From the NCBI GenBank assembly GCA_034666985.1, contig JAXDKS010000054.1, forward strand, positions 62,001-126,000: DNA of 64,000 nt, given 5' to 3'. This DNA comes from DATARR01 sp034666985. GTDB taxonomy: Bacteria; Acidobacteriota; Thermoanaerobaculia; Multivoradales; UBA5704. Shown piece after piece: positions 42,171-50,840 of the stretch. Within the stretch, counting starts at the first letter, position 1, and every line of letters begins with the position of its first letter. The position numbers were made by a program, and so were the translations under genes. The notes below the pieces were generated by a model. The model worked only from the letters and a program-made list of their open reading frames with translations. It was not told the DNA's origin and ran no database searches.

Positions 42171-42217
42171 AAAAAAGGGGGGAGGCGACTGATCTCTGAG
42201 ATTCAGGACGCCTCCCC
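42171..42217 (-). terminator. Intrinsic terminator downstream of fdhD
   Basis: Read leftward, the arms 42209-42217 and 42179-42187 (GGGGAGGCG / CGCCTCCCC) form a stem with a 21-base loop, followed by C-run and TTTTTT (complement of 42171-42176). It lies about 200 bp after the fdhD stop. The stretch 42218-42420 shows no convincing gene on either strand. Confidence 0.62.
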
Positions 42218-42420
42218 TTCAGGGAGGGGCCGCGAAAGGCTGTTTCGCGCCGTTGCTGCGTTGGGCTCCGGGGTGCCTTTCCCCGGGTGCTGCCGGTTCA
42301 CCGTGCTCCCGGCCTGCGCTATGGGAATTTTGCAGGTTTTGTGCCAGATACCGAGGCCGGTAGGGAAAGGGAAGAAGAGAGGCGAGGATTCGAAGGGCAG
42401 ATCGCCCTGGCGTGTAACCG

Positions 42421-43320
42421 TTACACCGTGGGCAGCAGCGCCCGGCCACGCCGGGGTCTGCCGGCTGGAACGGCGCCGGCGATCCGCTCGATTCCACTGT
42501 AGACGTTGAAGCGGTCGCCGCGCAGGAAGCCCACGAGGGTGATGCCGAAGCTCTCGGCCAGCTCGACGGCGAGGCTCGACGGGGCCGAGACCGCGCAGAC
42601 CACCGGCACGCCGGCCACCAGGCACTTCTGGAGGATCTCGTAGCTGGAGCGGCCGCTCACCATCACGATGTGGCCGGCCAGCGGGAGGAGCCCCTGGAGG
42701 AGGGCCCAGCCCATGAGCTTGTCGAGAGCGTTGTGGCGGCCCACGTCCTCGCGGGCGGCGAGGAGATGGCCTTCGGCGTCGAAGAGACCCGCGGCGTGGA
42801 GGCCGCCGGTGGCGTCGAAGAGCCCCTGCGCCTCCCGCAAGCGGATGGGCAGGGCGGCGATGATCTCGAGCGAGATCTCCGGCCCCCGGGTCACCGGCCC
42901 TTCCACCCGCAGGCGGAGCGTCTCGAGCCCCGCCTTGCCGCAGACGCCGCAGGCGCTGGTGGCGAAGAAATGGCGGTCGAGCCCCGCGAGCTCGGGCGCG
43001 GGCACTCCCTCGGCCAGCTCCACTTCCAGGATGTTTTCGCAGCGGTCCGCCTCTTCCGGATCGAGGCACGGAGCCGTGCGGCTCACCTGCTCGCGCGAGG
43101 CGATCACCCCTTCGGCGAAGAGGAAGCCGAGCGCCAGCTCCGTATCGGCTCCCGGCGTGCGCATGGTGACCGCCACCACCTGCCGCCGGCCCTCTCGCAC
43201 GAGGCGGATCTCCAGCGGCTCCTCGGTCGCCAGGTGATCCCCCCGCTCCTCCACGCCGCCCGGCGCCACTCGCCAGACTCGGGTGTCCGTCTTGCTCCCT
43301 TTGCCGATGCGGGGTCGCAT
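42421..43320 (-). CDS. fdhD: Formate dehydrogenase accessory sulfurtransferase FdhD
   Basis: FdhD carries sulphur from IscS to the molybdenum cofactor of formate dehydrogenases. The 299-residue product has EEPLEIRLV, ALGFLFAEGVI, the cysteine loop TSACGVCGK that carries the sulphur, DVGRHNALDKLMGWAL and MVSGRSSYEIL. Length and motifs are normal. No formate dehydrogenase gene lies in the window, so its client is elsewhere. The PAP2 gene is 12 bp upstream on the same strand and probably co-transcribed. Confidence 0.95.
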   Translation of the reverse strand: MRPRIGKGSKTDTRVWRVAPGGVEERGDHLATEEPLEIRLVREGRRQVVAVTMRTPGADTELALGFLFAEGVIASREQVSRTAPCLDPEEADRCENILEVELAEGVPAPELAGLDRHFFATSACGVCGKAGLETLRLRVEGPVTRGPEISLEIIAALPIRLREAQGLFDATGGLHAAGLFDAEGHLLAAREDVGRHNALDKLMGWALLQGLLPLAGHIVMVSGRSSYEILQKCLVAGVPVVCAVSAPSSLAVELAESFGITLVGFLRGDRFNVYSGIERIAGAVPAGRPRRGRALLPTV

Positions 43321-43332
43321 GGGATTACTGTC

Positions 43333-44184
43333 TCATAGACCCAGGCGTACGAACAGCCGCGGCCAGACGTCGAGCCCCACCCAGGCGAGGACGAGGCCGG
43401 CCAGGTAGGAGGCGGGCACGGTGTAGGCGAGGCCCGGCTGGATGCGCTCGGGCAGCCACAGCAGCAGTCCCCCCAGGAGCGCCAGCAGCACGAGGCCCCC
43501 GGCCACGATCACCAACCGGCCGCGGGCGGTCCGCGGCGGCTCGAAGTCGGCCTGGGCGATGAGCGAGCCCACCAGCAAGCCACAGGGGAGCGCATCCGTC
43601 CCCAGATTCCCCAGCGCTGTTCCCAGGTAGAAGACTCCCAGCCCCGCCAGCCCCACCAGAGGGACCCACAATCGTCGCCGGGGCCACTGCATCGTGCCGG
43701 ACCAGGCACCCGCGTCCCAGGCGAAGAGGGCGCCGAGGATCAACCCGCCCCCCACGTCTACCGGCAGATGCACGCCGAGGTAGAGCCGTGAGAGCCCCAC
43801 GGCCGCGACCAGGATCAGGGCCGCCAGCCACAGGAGCGGCCGGCGGTAACGGAAGGCGAAGGCGAAGTAGACGGTGGCCGCGTTCATGGTGTGGCCGCTC
43901 GGAAATCCATGTCCGCCGCCGGTGCGCTGCGCCAACGGGTCGGCGAGCGTGGAGTCCGACACGTAGGGACGGTCGGTGCCGAAGGCATTCTTGAGGATCC
44001 GGTTGGCGAGGATCGACGCCGCGAAGACGATGGCCAGCCGCCGGCCGAAGCGGGGATCGACGAGCCAGTGGTAGAGGAAGAGGAGGCCCCACAGCACACC
44101 GCTCGTGCCGAGGAAGGTGATGGCGAGGAAGAGGGGATGCACCCCCGGGCCGAAGAAGGATTGGATGGCACGGACCGTGTTCAT
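43333..44184 (-). CDS. PAP2-family membrane phosphatase
   Basis: The 283-residue membrane protein has the three-part acid phosphatase motif KNAFGTDRP, PSGH (in GFPSGHTMNA) and SRLYLGVHLPVD, spread over the first half, with about eight helices in all. Family members dephosphorylate lipid phosphates such as undecaprenyl pyrophosphate or phosphatidic acid on the periplasmic side. The C-terminal half adds four helices beyond the minimal domain. The ATG at 44182-44184 is the best start. Confidence 0.87.
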   Translation of the reverse strand: MNTVRAIQSFFGPGVHPLFLAITFLGTSGVLWGLLFLYHWLVDPRFGRRLAIVFAASILANRILKNAFGTDRPYVSDSTLADPLAQRTGGGHGFPSGHTMNAATVYFAFAFRYRRPLLWLAALILVAAVGLSRLYLGVHLPVDVGGGLILGALFAWDAGAWSGTMQWPRRRLWVPLVGLAGLGVFYLGTALGNLGTDALPCGLLVGSLIAQADFEPPRTARGRLVIVAGGLVLLALLGGLLLWLPERIQPGLAYTVPASYLAGLVLAWVGLDVWPRLFVRLGL

Positions 44185-44253
44185 ACGGGAAGAATGAGGG
44201 AAGGGAGTGCGGCATGCATCTTGCGTTCCCACGCTCCTCGGAGGACGATTCTC

Positions 44254-45168
44254 ATGGCGCGAGCGATCTGGAAAGGGAGTATCACCTTCGGTCTGGTCAA
44301 CATCCCCGTGGGCCTCTATTCGGCCGAGACGCGGGACGAGATCAGCTTCAAGCTGCTGGATCAGAAGACGAAGTCGCCCATCCACTACAAGCGGGTGAGC
44401 GAGGAGAGCGGCAAGGAGGTCCCCTGGGACCAGACCGTCCGCGGCTACGAGTTCGCGAAGGGGAAGTACGTGATCATGTCCGACGAGGACCTGAAGCGTG
44501 CCGCGCCCGAGGCCACGCAGACGATCGACATCGTGGATTTCGTGGATCTCGAAGACATCGACCCCCTCTACTTCGACAAGCCCTACTACTTGGCCCCCGA
44601 CTCCAAGGGGACCAAGGCCTACGCCCTGTTGCGCGAGACCCTGCGCCGCACCGGCAAGGTGGGGATCGCCAAGGTGGTGATCCGCACCCGCCAGTACCTG
44701 GCCGCGGTGGTGGCCCGGGGCGATTCCGACGTCCTCACCCTGGAGCTGATGCGCTACGCCCACGAGCTGCGCGACCCGTCGGAGCTCGACGTGCCCCGCG
44801 GCAAGTCGGGGGTCTCCGACAAGGAGCTGCAGATGGCCGAGCGCCTGGTGGAGGGCATGGTCGAGGCCTGGGACCCCGAGAAGTACAAGGACGACTACCG
44901 CCGGACCCTGATGAAGACGATCGACGAGCGGGTCGAGGCCGGCGAGCTCGAAGAGTCCTCGGCGCCGGCTCCCAAGCCCGAGCGCCCCAGCGCCCAGGTG
45001 GTGGACCTGATGTCCCTCCTCAAGCGCAGCGTCGAGGAGGGGCCGGCCAAGAAACCGGCGGCGAAGAAGAGCGCCAAGAGCGCCGCGAAGAAGCCCGCCG
45101 CCCGCAAACCTGCCAGGAAGGCGGCCAAGAAGAAGGCGCCCGCCGCGAAGAAGCGCAAGAGCGCCTGA
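44254..45168 (+). CDS. ku: DNA end-binding protein Ku
   Basis: Ku binds double-strand breaks as a dimer and recruits LigD for end joining. The 304-residue product starts MARAIWKGSITFGLVNIPVGLYSA-like, as in other bacterial Ku proteins, and has YHYKRV-type core and RYAHELRDPSELDVP. After residue about 255 comes a lysine/alanine-rich tail (KKPAAKKSAKSAAKKP and more), which in other Ku proteins tightens DNA binding. The start is ATG 44254. ligD follows 13 bp downstream. Confidence 0.97.
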   Translation: MARAIWKGSITFGLVNIPVGLYSAETRDEISFKLLDQKTKSPIHYKRVSEESGKEVPWDQTVRGYEFAKGKYVIMSDEDLKRAAPEATQTIDIVDFVDLEDIDPLYFDKPYYLAPDSKGTKAYALLRETLRRTGKVGIAKVVIRTRQYLAAVVARGDSDVLTLELMRYAHELRDPSELDVPRGKSGVSDKELQMAERLVEGMVEAWDPEKYKDDYRRTLMKTIDERVEAGELEESSAPAPKPERPSAQVVDLMSLLKRSVEEGPAKKPAAKKSAKSAAKKPAARKPARKAAKKKAPAAKKRKSA

Positions 45169-45181
45169 GGCGAACCCGGCC

Positions 45182-47941
45182 ATGGCTCTCGAGGAATACA
45201 AGCGCAAGCGGAACTTCAAGGCCACCCCCGAGCCCGCGGGCAAGGTGGCCAAAAAGAAGGGCCAATCCTTCGTCATCCAGAAGCACGCCGCCACCCGGCT
45301 GCACTACGACTTCCGTCTGGAGATGGAAGGCGTGCTGCGGAGCTGGGCCGTGCCCAAGGGGCCGAGCTTCGATCCCGGCGAGAAGCGCTTGGCCGTCCAC
45401 GTCGAGGACCATCCGCTGGACTACGGCGGCTTCGAGGGGATCATCCCCAAGGGGCAGTACGGCGGCGGCACCGTCCTCCTCTGGGACCGCGGCACCTGGA
45501 GCCCACAGGAGGGCGAGGGCGATCCCGTCCAGGCCTATCGCAAGGGCAAGCTCAAGTTCCGCCTCGATGGCGAGAAGCTCCAGGGCGGCTGGACCCTGGT
45601 GCGCATGCACGGCCGCCAAGCCGGCGACAACGGTGAGAACTGGCTGCTGATCAAGGAGAACGACGAGACCGCCAAGCCCGGCAGCGGCGACGCCATCACC
45701 CAGGAGCGCCCGGAGAGCGTTGAGTCGGGGCAGAACCTGGAGGAGATCGCCGCCGACCCCGGAAGGGTGTGGCAGTCGAACCGGGCTGAAAGCACGGGCA
45801 CCGCAGGCGATGGCTTCAAGGCGAAGATCGCCGCGAAGGCGGCGAAGAAGGCGGGGGCGAAGAAAAAAGATCGGACCGATCCGACCGATCCGACCGATCG
45901 GTCTGATGATAAAGCGAAGAACACCGCTCCGGCTTCGATCCCCGGCGCCCGCAAGGCGAAGATGCCCGCCTCCGTGGAGGCTCAGCTCGCCACCCTGGTG
46001 GACGAGGTCCCCCGGGGCGACGAGTGGATCCACGAGCTCAAGTACGACGGCTACCGCGCCCTCTGCCACCTCAAGGACGGCGAGGCCCGGCTGATCACCC
46101 GCAACGGCAAGGACTGGACCGATCAGTTCAGCCCCGTGGCCCGGGCGGCGGAGACGCTCCCCGCCCGCCAAGCCATTCTCGACGGCGAGGTGGTGGTGCT
46201 CGAGCCGGACGGCACCTCCAGCTTCCAGGCCCTCCAGAACGCCCTGTCGGAGAACCGGGGGAAGGATCTCGTCTACTTCATCTTCGATCTCCTCTACCTC
46301 GACGGCTACGACCTGCGCCCGGCTCCCCTCGAAGCCCGCAAGGAAGCCCTCGCTTCCCTGCTCGCTGGCCGTGACGCAACGACTCTGCGCTTCAGCGACC
46401 ACATCCACGGCGGCGGCGAGAACTTCTATCGCCAGGCCTGCTCCTTCGCCCTGGAGGGGATCATTTGCAAGCGATCCGACCTCCCCTACCACGGCGGCCG
46501 CAGCAAGGACTGGCTGAAGGTGAAGTGCCTCAAGCGCCAGGAATTCGTGATCGTGGGCTTCACCGATCCCGAGGGCTCGCGCGTGGGCTTCGGCGCCCTG
46601 CTGCTCGCAGTGAACGAGGGAAAAGATCTCGTCTTCGCCGGCAAGGTGGGGACCGGCTTCAACGACCGTACCCTGCGCGACCTGCGCAAGAAGCTGGACA
46701 AGCTCGCCGTGGACAAGCCGGCGTTCAAGAACGCGCCACGCGGCGCCGAGGCCCGCCGCAGCCATTGGGTGAAGCCCCAGCTCGTGGGCGAGGTCGCCTT
46801 CACCGAGTGGACGCGCGAGGGCATCCTGCGCCACCCGACCTTCCAGGGTCTGCGCGAAGACAAGAAGTCGGCCGAGGTGGTGCGCGAGCGACCCCAGGAG
46901 CTGCCCCCCGAGGGCAAGGCGCCCAAGGCTGGGAAGAAAACTGCGGCGAAACGAAAGGCCACGACGATGCCCAAGGGACCCAAGCCTTCCGTGCGGCCCG
47001 CCCCCGAGGAGAAGCCCCTGGCACCCCAGGGACGGAGCAGCAAGAAAGAGATCGAGATCTCCGGGGTCCGCTTCACCAGCCCCGAGAAGATCCTCTACCC
47101 CGGGCAGGGGGTGACCAAGCGCGACCTCGGCGTCTACTACAGCCGGATCGCGGACTGGATCCTTCCCCATATCTCCAACCGTCCCCTCACCCTCGTGCGC
47201 TGCCCCGAGGGGCAGGCCAAGCAGTGCTTCTACCAGAAGCACGTCAACGAGAATTTCCCCGCGTCCGTCTACCGGGTGGAGGTCGAGGAGGGCCAGGGCA
47301 AGGTGCCCTACGGCGCCGTCGATTCCCTGGAAGGGCTCCTCTCCCTGGTGCAGATGGGCGTCCTCGAGCTCCACATCTGGGGCTCCCACCGCGACAAGAT
47401 CGAGCAGCCGGACTACGTGGTATTCGACCTCGACCCCGACGAGGGGCTCGCCTGGGAGAGGGTGGTGGAGGGGGCGATCACCACGCGCGACTTCCTGGCC
47501 GACCTCGGCCTCACCACCTTCCTCAAGACCACCGGCGGCAAGGGGCTCCACGTGGTGGCCCCCCTCACCCGCCGCGCCGATTGGGACGAGGTCAAGGCCT
47601 TCACCAAGGCCGTGGCCGAGGCCATCGTGGCCAAAGAGCCCAAGAAGTACACCTCGAAGCTCCCCAAGGTCGACCGCAAGGGCAAGGTCTTCATCGACTA
47701 TCTGAGAAACGGCCGGGGCGCCACCTCCATCGCCCCCTTCTCCACCCGCGCCCGTGCCGGCGCTCCGGTCTCCGCCACTCTCTTCTGGGAGGAGCTGGAG
47801 ACCGACGTCCGAGCCAACACCTGGACCGTACAGAACCTCCCGGAGCGTCTCGAATCATTGCCTGGAGATCCCTGGGCGGACTTCACCAAGGTCCGCCAGT
47901 CGATCACCGCCGCGATGAAAAAAGCCGTCGGGATGAAATAG
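45182..47941 (+). CDS. ligD: ATP-dependent DNA ligase D (PE-ligase-polymerase)
   Basis: This 919-residue enzyme performs end processing and ligation in bacterial NHEJ. Order: 3'-phosphoesterase (about 1-155; ATRLHYDFRLE, HVEDHPLDYGGFEG), ligase (about 255-565; adenylated lysine in ELKYDGYR, Lys287, and the OB part ending FTEWTREG), then primase/polymerase (about 625-915; GVTKRDLGVYYSRIA, VFDLDPDEG, TTGGKGLHV). A basic linker at about 215-250 holds a D-P-T-D tripeptide repeat from a 9-bp DNA repeat (45869-45910). A second basic linker separates ligase and polymerase. It is co-transcribed with ku. Confidence 0.96.
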   Translation: MALEEYKRKRNFKATPEPAGKVAKKKGQSFVIQKHAATRLHYDFRLEMEGVLRSWAVPKGPSFDPGEKRLAVHVEDHPLDYGGFEGIIPKGQYGGGTVLLWDRGTWSPQEGEGDPVQAYRKGKLKFRLDGEKLQGGWTLVRMHGRQAGDNGENWLLIKENDETAKPGSGDAITQERPESVESGQNLEEIAADPGRVWQSNRAESTGTAGDGFKAKIAAKAAKKAGAKKKDRTDPTDPTDRSDDKAKNTAPASIPGARKAKMPASVEAQLATLVDEVPRGDEWIHELKYDGYRALCHLKDGEARLITRNGKDWTDQFSPVARAAETLPARQAILDGEVVVLEPDGTSSFQALQNALSENRGKDLVYFIFDLLYLDGYDLRPAPLEARKEALASLLAGRDATTLRFSDHIHGGGENFYRQACSFALEGIICKRSDLPYHGGRSKDWLKVKCLKRQEFVIVGFTDPEGSRVGFGALLLAVNEGKDLVFAGKVGTGFNDRTLRDLRKKLDKLAVDKPAFKNAPRGAEARRSHWVKPQLVGEVAFTEWTREGILRHPTFQGLREDKKSAEVVRERPQELPPEGKAPKAGKKTAAKRKATTMPKGPKPSVRPAPEEKPLAPQGRSSKKEIEISGVRFTSPEKILYPGQGVTKRDLGVYYSRIADWILPHISNRPLTLVRCPEGQAKQCFYQKHVNENFPASVYRVEVEEGQGKVPYGAVDSLEGLLSLVQMGVLELHIWGSHRDKIEQPDYVVFDLDPDEGLAWERVVEGAITTRDFLADLGLTTFLKTTGGKGLHVVAPLTRRADWDEVKAFTKAVAEAIVAKEPKKYTSKLPKVDRKGKVFIDYLRNGRGATSIAPFSTRARAGAPVSATLFWEELETDVRANTWTVQNLPERLESLPGDPWADFTKVRQSITAAMKKAVGMK

Positions 47942-47949
47942 GAAGCCCA

Positions 47950-49713
47950 ATGATCAAAATGAATCAATTCCGGGCCCTGGCGGCCCTGGTAGGAATCACT
48001 GCAGCCGCCCTGGCGACCGGCTGCCAGAAAGACAAGCCCCTGCCGCAGGAGGTGAGCCAGCTCCTGCGCCAGACGGTGCAGAACAAGGCCCTCCCCGCCT
48101 CGCTGCACGATCAGAAGGAGCTCCAGCGCGCCTGGACGGAGCTGCAGAGCTTCTACGGCAAGCATGGCTACCAGCCCGTGTGGTCCAACAACCGCGGCCC
48201 TCGCGCGCAGGCCGGAGAGCTGATCCAAGCCATCCCGCCCCTCGCCGGCGATGGCCTCGACGTCCGGCGCTATCAGCCGGAGCGCCTCGCCTCCCTCCTC
48301 AAGCAGGTCAAGGAGACGAAGTCGTTCGACGACCCCGAAGCCCAGCGACGCTTGGTGGATCTCGACGTGGAGCTGACCTACACCTATCTCTCCCTCGCGT
48401 CCCACCTCGCCACCGGCCGTCTCCAGCCCGAGAAGCTCCGCGTCGACTGGTACACCAAGCCGCGCAACGTCGATCTCGATGCCCGGCTGGATCAGGCGCT
48501 GACGGCGGACAGCCCGGGCGAGATCGTGAAGATCCTGCGCAGCCTCAACCCGTCCTACCCCGACTACCAGCGCCTCGTCAAAGCCCTGGCCGGCTACAGG
48601 GCGATCGCGGCGAAAGGCGGCTGGAACCCCGTCCCTCCCGGTCCCGATCTCAAGGCCGGCGATCACAATCCTCGCGTCGCGGCCCTGCGTGCCCGCCTCG
48701 CGGCCTCAGGGGATCTCGCGGCTCCACCGGCCAGCTCCGGTCAGCCGAGCGCTGGCCAGCCGGCTCCCGGCGCGGACGTCTACGATGGGACCGTCGCCGC
48801 CGCCGTCTCCCACTTCCAGCGCCGCCACGGCCTGGAGGAAACGGGCAAGGTGGACGCGGACACCCTGACCGAGCTCAACGTCCCCATCGCGGATCGCATC
48901 CACCAACTGCAGGACAACCTGGAGCGCTGGCGCTGGCTGCCGGCCAGCTTCGGGGACCGTTACATCCTGGTCAACGTTCCCGAGTTCCGGCTCGACGTGG
49001 TGGACGGCGGCAAGACTCCGCTCTCCATGCGGGTGGTCGTGGGCAAGGCGCAGAGCCGCACCCCGGCGTTCAGCGACAAGATGACCTACGTCGAGCTCAA
49101 CCCCGAGTGGAACCTGCCGGGTGAGATCGTCGCCGCCGAGGTGGCCCCCAAGGTGGCGGCGAACCCCGGGTACCTGGCGAAACACGACATGCAGGTCGTC
49201 AAGGGCTGGGGCGACAAGGAGGTGGTGGTGGATCCCTCGTCGGTCGACCTCTCCCAGCTCGCCAAGAATGGCTACCGCCTGCGCCAACGGGCCGGGGACG
49301 AGAACCCGCTGGGGAAGATCAAGTTCATGTTCCCCAACGAGTTCGACGTCTACCTCCACGACACGCCGGCCCACCACCTTTTCGACCGCGCCGAGCGGGA
49401 TTTCAGCCACGGCTGCGTGCGGCTGGAGAAGCCCATGGACCTGGCCGTCTACCTCCTCAAGGACGATCCCAAGTGGACGCCGGAAGCCATCCAAGCCGCC
49501 ATCGATTCGGGCGAGCACAAGACGATCTCGCTCCCCCGGCCGCTCCCCGTCCACATCCTCTACTGGACGGCCTGGGCGGATGCCGACGGCACGGTCCAGT
49601 TCCGCAAGGACATCTACGGCCACGACGACGAGCTCGAGCAGGCCCTGGCCAAGGAGCCGCCCGTGTGGATCGAGCCCGGGACACTACGGGAGGACGTGCG
49701 TGCGGCGAAATAG
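47950..49713 (+). CDS. L,D-transpeptidase lipoprotein, YcbB-like
   Basis: The 587-residue protein has a lipoprotein signal (ALAALVGITAAALATGC), a scaffold region, a peptidoglycan-binding segment (AAVSHFQRRHGLEETGKVDADTLTELNV, about 280-310), and a YkuD-type catalytic domain with FDRAERDFSHGCVRLEKP, where the SHGC cysteine is the nucleophile. It cross-links peptidoglycan by 3-3 bonds in the periplasm. The ATG at 47950 is 9 bp after ligD; a second ATG three codons on is possible. The last 30 bp overlap the convergent EamA gene. Confidence 0.92.
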   Translation: MIKMNQFRALAALVGITAAALATGCQKDKPLPQEVSQLLRQTVQNKALPASLHDQKELQRAWTELQSFYGKHGYQPVWSNNRGPRAQAGELIQAIPPLAGDGLDVRRYQPERLASLLKQVKETKSFDDPEAQRRLVDLDVELTYTYLSLASHLATGRLQPEKLRVDWYTKPRNVDLDARLDQALTADSPGEIVKILRSLNPSYPDYQRLVKALAGYRAIAAKGGWNPVPPGPDLKAGDHNPRVAALRARLAASGDLAAPPASSGQPSAGQPAPGADVYDGTVAAAVSHFQRRHGLEETGKVDADTLTELNVPIADRIHQLQDNLERWRWLPASFGDRYILVNVPEFRLDVVDGGKTPLSMRVVVGKAQSRTPAFSDKMTYVELNPEWNLPGEIVAAEVAPKVAANPGYLAKHDMQVVKGWGDKEVVVDPSSVDLSQLAKNGYRLRQRAGDENPLGKIKFMFPNEFDVYLHDTPAHHLFDRAERDFSHGCVRLEKPMDLAVYLLKDDPKWTPEAIQAAIDSGEHKTISLPRPLPVHILYWTAWADADGTVQFRKDIYGHDDELEQALAKEPPVWIEPGTLREDVRAAK

Positions 49714-50592
49714 GGCTTCCCCCCGCCCATCCACCCAGCTCTTCACCACCGTGGCGAAGATGATCACGCCACCGCCGGCGAGCGACCAGGCCCCGGGTCG
49801 CTCGCCGTGGACCAGCCAAGCCCAGATGGGATTGAGCACGGGCTCGAGCAGCAGCAGCAGCGACGCCTCGAAGGCCCCCACCCTCTCCAGCCCCCGCAGC
49901 AGGACGAGGTAGGCGATGGCGATCTGGAAAACCCCCAGGTAACCCAGGATGACCCAGTCCGTGGGCCGGCTCGCCGTCACCGGCAGCGCCAGAGGGAGAC
50001 AGGCCAGGGCCGCGAACACGTTGCCCCAGAACGCCGAGGCCGGCGCCCACGACCCCTCCCCGGCGCTCCGTCCCAGGCTCCGCAGCCCCATGATGGTGAG
50101 CGCCCAGGTGACTCCCGAGACTAGGGACAGCACGTTGCCCAGCAGCGGATTGGGCGCCGTGGCCGAGACCGGATCGAGCCCCACGAAGAACAGCCCCAGC
50201 CCGAGCGCCAGAACGACCATGTAGATGACGTCCCGCCCCCGGATCGGCTCCTTGAGCAGCCATGGCGAGAGGAGCAGCACGTAGAGGGGAGCGGTCGACT
50301 GGAGATAGATCGCCCCCGCCGCGGTGGTGAGCTTGTTGGCGAGGACGAACAGGATCATCGTCGAGGCATACGCCAGCCCCACCGCCAGCACCCGCAGGTT
50401 CGGCCGCCGCCGCACCTCCCGCACCAGGACGAGCAGAGCGAGCGCCGCGATGGCCGACCGGAGGCACGCCACCTGCCATCCCGCGAGATGTACCGCCTTG
50501 ATGGCCGCCCCGCCGGACGAGAACAGCGCCGCCGCCGCCAGCACCTTGAGGCGCGAGGAGAGAGGGGTGGGCGAAACGGGGACGGTGGGCAT
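49684..50592 (-). CDS. EamA/DMT-family transporter
   Basis: The 302-residue membrane protein has ten hydrophobic helices in two five-helix EamA repeats. Repeat ends such as LYVLLLSPWLLKEPIRGRDVIYM and LLLLLEPVLNPIWAWLVHGERPGAW are typical. Members export amino acids, metabolites or drugs. The ATG lies just before a copy of the dispersed palindromic element. The 3' end overlaps the L,D-transpeptidase gene by 30 bp tail to tail. Confidence 0.9.
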   Translation of the reverse strand: MPTVPVSPTPLSSRLKVLAAAALFSSGGAAIKAVHLAGWQVACLRSAIAALALLVLVREVRRRPNLRVLAVGLAYASTMILFVLANKLTTAAGAIYLQSTAPLYVLLLSPWLLKEPIRGRDVIYMVVLALGLGLFFVGLDPVSATAPNPLLGNVLSLVSGVTWALTIMGLRSLGRSAGEGSWAPASAFWGNVFAALACLPLALPVTASRPTDWVILGYLGVFQIAIAYLVLLRGLERVGAFEASLLLLLEPVLNPIWAWLVHGERPGAWSLAGGGVIIFATVVKSWVDGRGEALFRRTHVLP

Positions 50593-50627
50593 GGTGACGG
50601 GGGATCTTATTACGAGCCCTCCCGAAC

Positions 50628-50763
50628 CCTCACCCCTGTCCCCTCTCCCACCGCCCTCCCCCCGACCGGGAGAGGGGAACGCAGCTCGAACTGTCTCTTG
50701 CTTTTCTCCCTCTTCTCCCGGTTGGGGGAGGGCGGTGGGAGAAGAGGGCCGGGGTGATGAGGG
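50628..50763. repeat. Dispersed ~135-bp palindromic element, copy B (inverted orientation)
   Basis: This copy is reversed relative to 22048-22182: it starts CCTCACCCCTGTCCCCTCTC and ends CCGGGGTGATGAGG. Its centre differs (GCAGCTCGAACTGTCTC). Unlike copies A and C it lies between divergent start regions (EamA and PhoH). Confidence 0.85.
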
Positions 50764-50840
50764 GTCCTTCCGCCTTGCCCTCGCCCCCCACCTGAGCTAG
50801 CCTGTCTACTCGACTTCTGGGAAAGGACCCGGCCGCCGAG

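Noticed and set aside
42066..42509. A 147-codon frame between the BON gene and fdhD
   Set aside because: It crosses the fdhD terminator and the end of fdhD, and shows no recognisable domain or ribosome site.
45020..47551. An 840-codon minus-strand frame opposite ku/ligD
   Set aside because: The plus strand carries unmistakable Ku and LigD motifs; the antisense frame is low-complexity L/G/A/V/E and has no family marks.
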